Positions 26,792-36,018 of a stretch of DNA of 64,000 nt are shown here, piece after piece. Position numbers and translations under genes: made by a program. Position 1 is the first letter of the stretch. Every line of letters begins with the position of its first letter. Origin of the DNA: Dechloromonas hankyongensis (lineage in GTDB: Bacteria; Pseudomonadota; Gammaproteobacteria; Burkholderiales; Rhodocyclaceae); contig NZ_JAKLTN010000002.1 of the NCBI RefSeq assembly GCF_022012295.1, positions 1,178,001 to 1,242,000 of the forward strand. The letters run 5' to 3'. The notes beneath the pieces were generated by a model. It was not told the DNA's origin and made no database searches. It saw nothing but the letters and a program-made list of their open reading frames with translations.

Positions 26792-27580
26792 ATGCAAACC
26801 ATAAGCACCAAGATCTGGCACGAAGAGGCTGAACCGGGTAATCCTTTCGCTGCCCGAATCGCCCGCTGCGGGGGCTATGACGTCTACGGCGAAATGCTCG
26901 GCCGGGCGCGCTGGAGCGACATGCTGTTCCTGCTGTTTACCGGCCAGGCGCCGAGCGCGGCCCAGACCAAACTGCTCGAATCGCTGGCTGTGGCCCTGGC
27001 CAATCCCGGTCCACGCGACGCCAGCGTCCATGCCGCAATGTGCGGCGGCATTGGCGGCTCGACCAGCGCTTCCTGCCTGACGGCAGCCCTTGCGGTCGGC
27101 GCCGGACTGAACGGAGGCAGCAGGGAGGTATTCCTGGCCATGGAAAATTGGCAGCAATGCGGTTGCGACCTCGACAAGTGGGCCGGCCGGCTCGCCGAGA
27201 AACCTGACGAACTTGCCTCGATCTGGCCGACCGCCGAACACGCCGCCGGCTTCGACCCCCACGCCGTCGAAACCGGCCTGCCAATACGCCAGACCCTAGC
27301 CGTGCTGGTGGCATGCAGCCCGGGAGAACGGCTCCCCTGGCTCGCCGCACAGCGCCCGGACCTGGAAGCACTGGCTGGCCACCCACTCGCCATATCGGGA
27401 GTGGCCGCAGCAGCCATGGCCGATCTCGGCCTGACGTCCGAACAAGGTGAAATGCTTTACCTGTTGCTCCGCTTGCCCGGCGCTGCGGCCCATGCCCTGG
27501 AGCAAAAGCAGATCAGCCACCGGAACTTCCCGTTTTTCACGCTGGAGTTGGCTGAAGAAGCAGGCGGAGAGAAATCATGA
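26792..27580 (+). CDS. Citrate synthase-like protein A (citryl-CoA lyase-like, degenerate)
   Basis: A 262-residue, half-size citrate-synthase-fold protein, in the length range of citryl-CoA lyases. Recognisable stretches are CGGYDVYGEMLGRARWSDMLF, VALANPGPRDASVHAAM, GGSTSASCLTAALAVGAG and HPLAISGVAAAAMADLGL. Where citrate synthases have HGGAN the protein reads NGGSRE, and the catalytic Asp position (PNVD) reads PLAIS, so canonical catalysis is doubtful. Start uncertain: ATG at 26792 (MQTISTKIWHEEAEPGNPF) or 26741; neither has a clear SD. Its last four bases overlap the next ATG (ATGA), indicating translational coupling. Confidence 0.7.
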   Translation: MQTISTKIWHEEAEPGNPFAARIARCGGYDVYGEMLGRARWSDMLFLLFTGQAPSAAQTKLLESLAVALANPGPRDASVHAAMCGGIGGSTSASCLTAALAVGAGLNGGSREVFLAMENWQQCGCDLDKWAGRLAEKPDELASIWPTAEHAAGFDPHAVETGLPIRQTLAVLVACSPGERLPWLAAQRPDLEALAGHPLAISGVAAAAMADLGLTSEQGEMLYLLLRLPGAAAHALEQKQISHRNFPFFTLELAEEAGGEKS

Positions 27581-28389
27581 ACGGACCGGAATATCTTGCG
27601 CAAAAGGCCGGCAAACTGCAAACCACCATGGGCGGTTTCTTTCCCGGCAGCCATGTGGTGTTTCGCGGCCAGACGCTGCACGACGGCCTCAAGGACATGG
27701 ACTGGATGGCCTTGTACCTCTTCGGCATCTGCGGACGTCGTTTCACGCCGGCAGAACTGGAACTGGCCAATGCCTTGTGGACCTACACCAGTTATCCCGA
27801 TGCCCGCATCTGGAACAACCGGGTCGCCGCGCTTTCCGGCAGCGCGCGCAGCACGGGCAATCTGGGTCTTTCTGCCGCCCTGGCCATTTCCGAAGCCCAT
27901 ATTTATGGCCGCGGCAACGAAGTGCAGGCCATCACCTTCTTCATCGCCACGCAAAAGCGGCTCGCTGCCGGTGGTGGCTTGGCTGATTGCCTGCAAGAAG
28001 AAATGAAGGCCCATCGGCGCATTGCCGGCTATGGCCGGCCGCTGGTCAATGCCGACGAGCGCATTGCCCCGATCATGGCCCGGGCTGCTGAACTCGGACT
28101 CGACCAAGGCCCGCATATCCGGCTCGCATTCGCCATCGAACGTTTCCTGCTCGACAGCGGCCGTAATCTGCGCATGAATTACGGCGCCGTGGTTTCCGCC
28201 TTCGGCGCCGATCTCAGCCTGTCGCCGGAAGAATTTTATCTCTTCATGTTCCCGTCCTTCCTCGCCGGCATGCCGCCCTGTTTCCTGGAAGCCAAGCTTT
28301 CCGCCGAAGGGAGTTTGTTCCCGCTACGCTGTGCCGACATTGCCTATGATGGCCCCCCGGCCAAGGCATGGCCATCGGAATTCAGGTAG
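27577..28389 (+). CDS. Citrate synthase-like protein B (citryl-CoA lyase-like, degenerate)
   Basis: A 270-residue citrate-synthase-fold protein, paralogous in fold to its upstream neighbour. DARIWNNRVAALSGSARST, SAALAISEAHIYGRGNEV, IAGYGRPLVNADERI and LRMNYGAVVSAFGADL align with citrate synthase blocks. The three catalytic positions read Tyr (HGGAN), Arg (GFGH) and Asn (PNVD). It overlaps gene A by four bases, so the two probably form a heteromer or act together with the ThDP enzyme. The reaction cannot be assigned. Confidence 0.7.
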   Translation: MNGPEYLAQKAGKLQTTMGGFFPGSHVVFRGQTLHDGLKDMDWMALYLFGICGRRFTPAELELANALWTYTSYPDARIWNNRVAALSGSARSTGNLGLSAALAISEAHIYGRGNEVQAITFFIATQKRLAAGGGLADCLQEEMKAHRRIAGYGRPLVNADERIAPIMARAAELGLDQGPHIRLAFAIERFLLDSGRNLRMNYGAVVSAFGADLSLSPEEFYLFMFPSFLAGMPPCFLEAKLSAEGSLFPLRCADIAYDGPPAKAWPSEFR

Positions 28390-28469
28390 AGAGAACACTG
28401 CCCGTGCCCCCACGATGCGTAACCCGCCGGAACATTATGAACGCAACATATTATAAAAAGGCGCTCGGA

Positions 28470-28498
28470 TTGCCAGCTGCGGGTCTTTCCTCTACATT
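28470..28498 (+). promoter_or_regulatory. Putative sigma-70 promoter of the TonB receptor operon
   Basis: TTGCCA (28470-28475), a 17-base spacer and TACATT (28493-28498) lie upstream of the receptor gene. The expected start of transcription near 28505 leaves the GGGGG SD and the ATG at 28532 in the leader. Confidence 0.4.
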
Positions 28499-28531
28499 CC
28501 CCGCAACAAAAAAATGAGGGGGAAATCCACA

Positions 28532-30556
28532 ATGGGTTCACTACGCATCCTGGTTGGTTTGCTGGCCGCGAGTTGGGCCGGTGCTTCCACAGCCCAGTCG
28601 GCCATGGAAGAAGAAGACCTGGCCTTGGCCTATGGTGACAAGAACTTTGTCAGCATCGCCACCGGCACTCGGCAACTGATCAGGAAAGCTCCATCGACAG
28701 CGACCGTCATCACCGCTGAAGACATCGCCAACGTTGGCGCCAAGACACTGACCGAAGTACTTGAAACCGTTCCCGGCCTGCATATTTCCCGCAACACGCT
28801 GCAAAACAACTACATGCCTACCTACGGCATGCGCGGCATCCTCACCGGCACCTCACCGCACATTCTGATGCTGGTCAACGGCATTCCGAGAACCAGCGTT
28901 TACCTCGGCAACCCGGATCAGACCTTTGTCGAATTGCCGGTCGAAAATATTGCCCGCATCGAAGTCATTCGCGGTCCCGGTTCGGCGGTCTACGGCGCCG
29001 ATGCATTTGCCGGCACGATCAACATCATCACCAAAACCGCCGAAGATATAGACGGCACCTCGATCGGTGTCCGTGCCGGCTCTTTCAACAGTTGGGACAG
29101 CTGGTTCCAGCACGGTGGAAAGATTGGCGGACTGGAGATCGCTTCCTATCTGAAGGTCGGCAGCACGGATGGTTCGCGGCGCAATGTGCGCACCGATCTG
29201 GTCGGCAACAGCGGCCCGCTGAACAACGGCTATGAAAGCGTGGATGCCCAAATCGATCTCGGTTACGACAAATTCCGCTGGCGAGCCGGTTATACATTAC
29301 GCGACGACGTCGGCACCGGTGTCGGCATTGCCGGTGCGCTTGACCCGATCGGGCGAGTTCGCAGCGAGCGCATCGCCAGCGACCTTTCCTGGACCGACGA
29401 GAATTTTGCCCGCGACCTCAGCCTGACCCTGCAAGGGTCTTACATGCAACTGGCCACCGAAGTGACCACACCGCTGAGAATCGTCCCGGGCGGCATCTTC
29501 CCTGGATTTCCCGACGGCATGATCGGCGCCCCGGACAACTGGGAGCGCCAGGCCCGCCTGTCCGCCACCAGCGTCTATTCGGGATTCGTCAATCATCGGA
29601 TTCGTTTTGGCTTCGGTCACGACCAACTGGAAATCTACAGGACCAGTGAAACCAAGAATTTCACCCAGATTCCCGTACTCACTCCGCTACCGATGTATTC
29701 AGCGAGCGGTGATAACCTGTTCCTCTCACCCCACAAGCGCAAAGTCAGCTACCTCTACGCCCAGGACGAATGGAACTTCGCCCGCGACTGGACCCTGACC
29801 GGCGGTCTGCGCCACGACAACTATTCCGATTTCGGCAGCACCACCAATCCGCGCCTGGCCCTGGTCTGGGAGGCCCGCCAGGACCTGACGGCCAAACTGA
29901 TGTATGGCACGGCGTTCCGCGCCCCTTCCTTCATCGAGCAGTATGCGACGGGGAATCCGGTTGCCCTTGGCAATCCGGCCTTGATGCCCGAAAAAATCAA
30001 GACGCTCGAAGCGGCTGTGGCCTGGCAAGTCCGACACGACTTGCTGACCAGTTTGAGCATTTTCCACCATGAAATTTCCGATATCATCAATCAGTCGGGC
30101 GTCACGTATCAAAATACCGGCAAGCAAAAAGGCAATGGCGGCGAATTCGAAGTCCTGTGGGATGCTTCAAATGCCCTGCGCCTCACCGGGCACTACGCCT
30201 ATCAGCGCAATATCGACCAGACGACGCGCCAGGATGCCGGCTACGCGCCGCACCACCATCTCTACACCCGCGCCGACTGGCGCGTGTACTCGGACTGGCG
30301 CCTAAGCGGCCAGGTCAATTATGTCGCCGACCGGGAACGGCCTGCCGGCGACACCCGGCCGCAGGTTCCGGACTACACCTCGGTAGACCTGACCTTGCGC
30401 ACCAGCCCGCAGAAACGCGGATGGGATTTTTCCGGCTCGGTCTTCAACCTGTTCAATGCCGATATCCGCGAGCCGACCAAGGCTGCCTCCGGCATCGTCT
30501 ACGATCTCCCGATGCCCCGCCGAACCTTCTGGCTTCAGGCTCGTTACAGCCTATAA
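28532..30556 (+). CDS. TonB-dependent outer-membrane receptor
   Basis: A 674-residue protein with a signal peptide (SLRILVGLLAASWAGASTAQ), an N-terminal plug domain (about residues 45-155; STATVITAEDIANVGAKTLTEVLETVPG, RIEVIRGPGSAVYGADAFAGTINIIT) and a C-terminal beta-barrel ending in WLQARYSL. The barrel includes the TonB-box-distal signature YGTAFRAPSFIEQY. The ligand cannot be told from sequence; BtuB/siderophore-type receptors share this plan. The start at 28532 has AGGGGG upstream; the ATG at 28514 does not. The next gene begins 7 bases after its stop. Confidence 0.92.
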   Translation: MGSLRILVGLLAASWAGASTAQSAMEEEDLALAYGDKNFVSIATGTRQLIRKAPSTATVITAEDIANVGAKTLTEVLETVPGLHISRNTLQNNYMPTYGMRGILTGTSPHILMLVNGIPRTSVYLGNPDQTFVELPVENIARIEVIRGPGSAVYGADAFAGTINIITKTAEDIDGTSIGVRAGSFNSWDSWFQHGGKIGGLEIASYLKVGSTDGSRRNVRTDLVGNSGPLNNGYESVDAQIDLGYDKFRWRAGYTLRDDVGTGVGIAGALDPIGRVRSERIASDLSWTDENFARDLSLTLQGSYMQLATEVTTPLRIVPGGIFPGFPDGMIGAPDNWERQARLSATSVYSGFVNHRIRFGFGHDQLEIYRTSETKNFTQIPVLTPLPMYSASGDNLFLSPHKRKVSYLYAQDEWNFARDWTLTGGLRHDNYSDFGSTTNPRLALVWEARQDLTAKLMYGTAFRAPSFIEQYATGNPVALGNPALMPEKIKTLEAAVAWQVRHDLLTSLSIFHHEISDIINQSGVTYQNTGKQKGNGGEFEVLWDASNALRLTGHYAYQRNIDQTTRQDAGYAPHHHLYTRADWRVYSDWRLSGQVNYVADRERPAGDTRPQVPDYTSVDLTLRTSPQKRGWDFSGSVFNLFNADIREPTKAASGIVYDLPMPRRTFWLQARYSL

Positions 30557-30563
30557 TGCGCCA

Positions 30564-31706
30564 ATGACATTGCGCTTTCTTCGCCTCCTTCTGACTCTCC
30601 TGCTGGTCGCCTGCACCGTCCAGGCGGAAGCAGGCGTCACGCGCATCGCCGTGATTTTTGCCGAGGCCGACGATCCCAGCCCGGCCAGTTTTACCGGCAT
30701 GCTCGGCGGCATGGAAAATACGCCGGGCGTCGAAATCATCCGGCTGACCCTGAGGGATCTCGAAGAGCCCCGCCTCAGCCAGTTGCTGAACAACGCGCAA
30801 CGTGGCGGCCCTATCCGGCTGGCCGCGGCGGGTGGCAACATCGGGCCCATCGCCGTGTTCTACCCGGATATCGGCGAACCCTATCGCAGCGTTTTTTCCA
30901 AGATCATCGAAGGGATAGAGGAAAGCGCCCAGGCCAAGGTCAGCAGTTATGCGGTCGGCAGCAATTTCAACGCCCAGGCGGTTTCCGGCGAATTGAAGCG
31001 GCAGGATGTCCGCGTGGTCATCGCGCTGGGCCGCAACGGCCTGAAAGCCGCCAGCGCGCTCGACAAGGAATTCGGCGTCATCGCCGGCGGCGTGGTTTCC
31101 GTCCCCGACAGCGAAGTCCGCACCGGGGCCATTCTCAGCCTGGCACCTGATCCAGCCTTGCTGTTCGCACGCCTGAAGGCACTGTCGCCGAAAACCCAGC
31201 GCGTCTTCGTCGTCTTCGAACCGCGCCAGAACGCCTGGCTGATAAAGCTCGCCAAAGATGCCGCACGCGGCCAAGGCATCGAACTGGTCGCCCAGGAAGC
31301 CGGCGACCTGAAGAGCGCCCTGGCGATCTACCAGAACATCTTCGCGACCGCCGATGCCAAGCGCGACGCCCTTTGGCTGCCGCAAGACAGCGCCACAGTG
31401 GACGACTCGCTGGTCCTGCCGCTGGTTCTGCAGGAATCGTGGTCCAAGGGCATCCCGGTATTTTCCAGCAACGTCTCGCATGTCAAGCGCGGCGCCCTGT
31501 TTGCCCTTTACCCCAACAACGTTGAACTGGGCCGCAACCTGGCCACTTCCGCCCTCGGCATGGCCAGCGGCAGTCCGGTGGCGCGTGGAGTGCTGCCGCT
31601 GCGCGACGTCTTGACCGCATTCAATACGCGGACGGCCAGCCATCTCGGCTTGACCCCGTCAAAGGCCCAGCAACAGGGCTTCGATCTCCTTTTCCCGGAG
31701 CAATAA
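30564..31706 (+). CDS. Periplasmic ABC-type substrate-binding-like protein
   Basis: A 380-residue protein with a signal peptide (MTLRFLRLLLTLLLVACTVQAEA; the VACT could be a weak lipobox). The fold signs are those of TrpX-like ABC substrate-binding proteins: VRVVIALGRNGLKAAS, AILSLAPDPALLFARLKALSP and VFSSNVSHVKRGALFALYPNNVELGR. No ABC permease or ATPase follows; instead a giant sensor kinase begins 7 bases downstream. I infer that it is a ligand-sensing partner for the kinase rather than a transporter subunit. Confidence 0.78.
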   Translation: MTLRFLRLLLTLLLVACTVQAEAGVTRIAVIFAEADDPSPASFTGMLGGMENTPGVEIIRLTLRDLEEPRLSQLLNNAQRGGPIRLAAAGGNIGPIAVFYPDIGEPYRSVFSKIIEGIEESAQAKVSSYAVGSNFNAQAVSGELKRQDVRVVIALGRNGLKAASALDKEFGVIAGGVVSVPDSEVRTGAILSLAPDPALLFARLKALSPKTQRVFVVFEPRQNAWLIKLAKDAARGQGIELVAQEAGDLKSALAIYQNIFATADAKRDALWLPQDSATVDDSLVLPLVLQESWSKGIPVFSSNVSHVKRGALFALYPNNVELGRNLATSALGMASGSPVARGVLPLRDVLTAFNTRTASHLGLTPSKAQQQGFDLLFPEQ

Positions 31707-31713
31707 GCCCGCT

Positions 31714-34700
31714 ATGGCTTGGCTGTCTGGTTTGTTGCGGCGCATCAGGAAAATCACCTTCCGCAGCCAGCTGGCCATTCTGTTCGCGGTCGGCGTCCTC
31801 TGCGCTTCGCTGCTGGCCGCCCTGATCACATCCTGGCAAGGCAGCCGCCAGCTGTATGACGGCAAGCTGGATGACGGCCTGCGCATCACCCGCAACCTTG
31901 CTTCGCAAAGCCGACTGGCCCTGGCTTTCGGCTCGACGGAAAACGTTTCGGAAGCGCTGGGCGCCACCTCGGCCTTCCCCGACGTGACGCGGATCGAAAT
32001 CCGCCACGCCGACGGTCGCATCCTGCTCGAAAAGGGCAAACCCATCGTCGATGAAGCCTTGCATACACCGCGGCACAATGGGCGCGATCCCTACCTGGAC
32101 GCCGAAAGCACTGCCGGCTGGCGCTTCGTTGCGCCGGTGTGGTCGGTTTCCGGCCCCGACACCCAGTTCGAAACGACGGAGCGCAAGGACATCCTGCTCG
32201 GCTTCGTCATCATCGAACAAAGCAAGGCGACGCTGAAAACGCTGGTGAAGGAGGTTTTCATCATCAATTTCGCGGCCGGGATAGCCTTTGCCGCGCTGTT
32301 CGTACTCGCCCTCCGTGTGCTCGCCCGGCGCCTGACCAGGCCGCTGGCCAATCTGTCGGACACCATGGCGCGCGCCGAAAAGGGAGAAGTCGGCCTGCGC
32401 GCCGATCCTTCAGGCCCGCAGGACCTGGCCGACATGGCCCACGCCTTCAATAGCATGATGGAGGCCCTGGAACAGCGCGAGCAGGAGTTGCGCACCGCCC
32501 GCGACAGCGCCCTGCGCTTCGCCAAGCTGAAGGCCGATTTCGCGGCCATGATCAGCCACGAAATCCGCACGCCGCTGAACGGCGTCATCGGCACCCTCAA
32601 CATGATGAAGATGAGCCGGATGAATCGCGAACAGCAGGAATTGCTGGGCCTGGCCTGGGACTCGTCGCAATACTTGCTCGAACTGATCAACAACATTCTA
32701 GATTTCTCGCGCCTGGAAGCCGGCCGGATGGAAGTCGATGCCTGCGATTTCCAGATGCGGCCGCTGGTCGATGGCGTGATGAACATGTTCCACACGCTGG
32801 CCGCCCAGAAGAATATAGCCCTAGCCGATTGCGTGGCGGCCGACGTGCCGCCGACCCTGACCGGCGACCCGGCCCGCATCCGCCAGGTTTTGATCAACCT
32901 GCTGGGCAACGCGCTCAAATTCACCGAGCGGGGTTCGGTCACGCTGACCGTCGAGTGCATCGACGAAGGCCGCCAGTTGCGCTTCAGCGTCCGCGATACC
33001 GGCATCGGTATCGCCAAGGAATTGCAATCGGTCATTTTCGATTCGTTCACCCAGGCCGACACATCGACGACCCGGCGCTATGGCGGCAGCGGCCTCGGGC
33101 TTTCCATCTGCAAGCAAATCGTTCGCCTGCTCGGCGGCGAAATCGGCGTCGACGGGACACCGGGCGAAGGCAGCAATTTCTGGTTCACCACGCCCTGCGT
33201 CAGCAGTTCGTCGGTTGCTACGCCAACGCCGCAACCGGACAACGACAAGCCGGTCAACCGCAGCGGCCACATCCTGATCGCCGAGGACAATGCCACCAAT
33301 CAACTGGTTGCGGCCGGCATGCTGCGCATGCTCGGCTGCACCTACGGCATTGCCAAGAACGGCATCGAAGCCGTCGCCGCTTGGCGTGAGGGCGGCTGGG
33401 ACCTGATCCTGATGGATTGCTCGATGCCCGAAATGGACGGCTTCCAGGCCACCGAGGCGATCCGCAGCCAGGAAGCGGCCGGCGCCCGCCGCACGCCGAT
33501 CATCGCCATGACCGCCAATACCCTGCCGGCCGACATCGAGCACTGCAAGGCCGCCGGCATGGACGATCATCTGCCCAAACCGCTGACCCTGGACACGCTA
33601 GCTACCCGTCTCGAGCATTGGCTCAACTGGCACGCGGACCTCGTGCCGCCGGCCGACACGGCGGACGCCCCGGCCAACGGCAACGCGCCGCTCGACACCG
33701 CGGTCCTCAAACGCCTGCGGGAGATTCTCGGCACTTCGGTCAGCGAGGCCATCCGCCCCTTCCTTGAAGACGTTCCGAACTATCTGGTCGAACTGGAAAA
33801 CGGCATTGCCGAAGGCAATGCAACGACCCTGCGCAACGTTTCCCATGTCATCAAGGGCGCCGCCAGCAACCTGGGCGCGGTCGCCATGGCCGGCGTCGCC
33901 CGCGAGATGGAACTACGGGCCGAGGCCGGCGTGCTGAGCGAAGCGAGCGAACTGCTGCTGCGCCTGCGCACCGAATTCGCCGTCATCGAACCCGCTCTGA
34001 TGTCCGAGCTGGACGAACCGTCGCCGGCACTGCCGAAACTGCGCGAGGACGCACCAGTCGTGCTGGTTGCCGACGACGACCGCAGCACCCGTTCGGCCCT
34101 GCGCCACGCCTTGTACCGCAGCGGCTTCCGGGTCGCCGAGGCGGGCGACGGCAGCGAAGTGCTCGACTGGCTGGAATACAACACCGCCGACGCCATCCTG
34201 ATGGATGCGCTGATGCCGGTGATGGACGGTTTCGACGCCTGCGCCGCGCTGAAGCGCCATCCCCGCTGGAAGGACATCCCCATCCTGATGATTACCGCCC
34301 TCGAGGACCGGCAATCGATCGAGCGCGCCTTCGAAGCCGGCGCCAGCGATTTCATCCCCAAGCCCATCCATCTGTCGGTGGTCAACCAGCGGGTCCGCCG
34401 CATCATCGAAGCCACCCGGGCCGAGCGCCACGTCCGCCATCTGGCCTACAACGACACGCTGACCGGCCTGCCCAACCGCCTGCTGTTCATGGACTACCTG
34501 ACCCGCGCCATCGAGGATGCGGCGGCCAATAACAGCATGCTGGGCATACTGTTCCTCGATCTCGACCGCTTCAAGTTCATCAACGACACCCTCGGTCACG
34601 AGGTGGGGGACAAGTTGCTGGCCACCATGGCGCAGCGCCTGAAGGGCTGCGTGCGGACCGACGACTGTGTGGCCCGCCTGGGCGGCGACGAATTCACCGT

Positions 34701-35754
34701 GCTGCTCGACGCCCTGCCCAATTCCGGCGTTGCCGCCAGCGTCGCCCAGAACATCTGCCGCACGGTGTCGGCACCGCTGGTTATCGATGGCCAGGAAATC
34801 GTCGTCACGGCCAGCGTCGGCATCGCGCTCTACCCGCAGGACGGGCCGGACATCAACCGCCTGCTGCGCCATGCCGATACCGCAATGTATCGCGCCAAGA
34901 GCAGCGGCAGCGGTTTCTGTTATTACGAAGCGGCGATGGAATCCGCCATCTCCGGCCGGCTCAAGATGGAAAACGACCTGCGGCGGGCGCTGGAACGCGA
35001 CGAAATCACCGTCTTCTATCAACCGGTGGTCGACACCGGCAGCGGCAAGGTCACCGGCGTCGAGGCGCTGGTCCGCTGGCTGCACCCAGAACGCGGCGTG
35101 GTGTCGCCCGCCGATTTCATTCCAATTGCCGAAGAAACCGGACTCATCCTGCCCCTCGGCGAACGGGTCCTGCGCAGCGCCTGCCTGCAGGCCAAGACCT
35201 GGCTGGACAACGGCATCGCCGACCTCTACGTGGCGATCAACCTGTCATCCAAGCAACTGGAACAGCCCGACCTGCGCAACATCATTTTCAGCGCCCTGAA
35301 CGAAAGCGGCCTGCCCGCCACGTCGCTGGTCCTGGAAATCACCGAAAGCGTCATGATGGCGCGCGCCGCCGAAAGCATCGACCTGCTGCGCGAATTGCGC
35401 AGCCTGGGCATCCACATCTCGATCGACGATTTCGGCACCGGCTATTCCTCGCTGTCCTACCTGAAGCACCTGCCGGCCAATATCCTGAAAATCGACCGCT
35501 CCTTCATCCAGGACATCCCGCAGGACGAAGACGCGGTCGCCATCGTCAAGGGCATCACGGCGCTGGCGCATAGCCTGCGCATGAAAGTCGTCGCCGAGGG
35601 CGTCGAAACCGTCGCCCAGCAGGAAGCCATGGCGTCGTTGCACTGCGATTACCTGCAGGGCTACCTGTTCTCCAAACCGCTGCCGGCCGAATTGATCGAG
35701 ACCCAGCTGCATTCCGCCAAGCGCAAGAAACGCCAGGCCAAGAAGCCGCACTAA
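31714..35754 (+). CDS. Hybrid histidine kinase with HPt, two receivers, GGDEF and EAL domains
   Basis: A 1346-residue inner-membrane protein. In order: TM1 (about 18-42), a CHASE8-like periplasmic domain (about 45-180), TM2 (about 185-205), HAMP (about 205-258), HisKA with His282 in SHEIRTP, HATPase (about 385-500), a receiver with phospho-acceptor Asp near 568 (LILMDCSMPEMDG), HPt with His711 (SHVIKG), a second receiver with Asp831, GGDEF (intact GGDEF at 990-994) and EAL (EAL at 1117-1119; ITESVMM, DDFGTGYSS). A complete phosphorelay and both c-di-GMP synthesis and breakdown motifs lie in one chain. It follows the receptor and binding-protein genes with 7-base gaps. Confidence 0.92.
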   Translation: MAWLSGLLRRIRKITFRSQLAILFAVGVLCASLLAALITSWQGSRQLYDGKLDDGLRITRNLASQSRLALAFGSTENVSEALGATSAFPDVTRIEIRHADGRILLEKGKPIVDEALHTPRHNGRDPYLDAESTAGWRFVAPVWSVSGPDTQFETTERKDILLGFVIIEQSKATLKTLVKEVFIINFAAGIAFAALFVLALRVLARRLTRPLANLSDTMARAEKGEVGLRADPSGPQDLADMAHAFNSMMEALEQREQELRTARDSALRFAKLKADFAAMISHEIRTPLNGVIGTLNMMKMSRMNREQQELLGLAWDSSQYLLELINNILDFSRLEAGRMEVDACDFQMRPLVDGVMNMFHTLAAQKNIALADCVAADVPPTLTGDPARIRQVLINLLGNALKFTERGSVTLTVECIDEGRQLRFSVRDTGIGIAKELQSVIFDSFTQADTSTTRRYGGSGLGLSICKQIVRLLGGEIGVDGTPGEGSNFWFTTPCVSSSSVATPTPQPDNDKPVNRSGHILIAEDNATNQLVAAGMLRMLGCTYGIAKNGIEAVAAWREGGWDLILMDCSMPEMDGFQATEAIRSQEAAGARRTPIIAMTANTLPADIEHCKAAGMDDHLPKPLTLDTLATRLEHWLNWHADLVPPADTADAPANGNAPLDTAVLKRLREILGTSVSEAIRPFLEDVPNYLVELENGIAEGNATTLRNVSHVIKGAASNLGAVAMAGVAREMELRAEAGVLSEASELLLRLRTEFAVIEPALMSELDEPSPALPKLREDAPVVLVADDDRSTRSALRHALYRSGFRVAEAGDGSEVLDWLEYNTADAILMDALMPVMDGFDACAALKRHPRWKDIPILMITALEDRQSIERAFEAGASDFIPKPIHLSVVNQRVRRIIEATRAERHVRHLAYNDTLTGLPNRLLFMDYLTRAIEDAAANNSMLGILFLDLDRFKFINDTLGHEVGDKLLATMAQRLKGCVRTDDCVARLGGDEFTVLLDALPNSGVAASVAQNICRTVSAPLVIDGQEIVVTASVGIALYPQDGPDINRLLRHADTAMYRAKSSGSGFCYYEAAMESAISGRLKMENDLRRALERDEITVFYQPVVDTGSGKVTGVEALVRWLHPERGVVSPADFIPIAEETGLILPLGERVLRSACLQAKTWLDNGIADLYVAINLSSKQLEQPDLRNIIFSALNESGLPATSLVLEITESVMMARAAESIDLLRELRSLGIHISIDDFGTGYSSLSYLKHLPANILKIDRSFIQDIPQDEDAVAIVKGITALAHSLRMKVVAEGVETVAQQEAMASLHCDYLQGYLFSKPLPAELIETQLHSAKRKKRQAKKPH

Positions 35755-35824
35755 GCCCTGCCCATTTTTTAGGCAACCCCAGATTCCCCTTCCGGCTCAG
35801 CGACTTGGGCAATCTGTCCCGAGC

Positions 35825-35858
35825 TTATCCACAGACTTACCCGGCAAAACGGGGATAA
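35825..35858. repeat. DnaA-box palindromic element, copy 2
   Basis: TTATCCACA at 35825-35833, followed by GACTTACCC and then CGGGGATAA (35850-35858). It lies in the first of two tandem repeats of about 100 bases (roughly 35778-35877 and 35906-36004) behind the hybrid kinase gene. Confidence 0.75.
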
Positions 35859-35953
35859 AAATTGTTTATTTATCGCCAGCCCGATCTGCACAAATTTTAA
35901 GCAAAGGACTCGAATCCCTGTCGGCTCAATGACTTGGCAAAACAGCCCAGAGC

Positions 35954-35988
35954 TTATCCACAGACTTACCCAGTACAAACGGGGATAA
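35954..35988. repeat. DnaA-box palindromic element, copy 3
   Basis: TTATCCACA at 35954-35962, with GACTTACCC and CGGGGATAA (35980-35988). It is offset 129 bases from copy 2 and its flanks also match (TCGGCTCAATGACTTGG against CCGGCTCAGCGACTTGG), so this is a tandem duplication of the element plus context. Confidence 0.75.
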
Positions 35989-36018
35989 ACAACCTTTATT
36001 TCACCGGGCAACCCGTGA

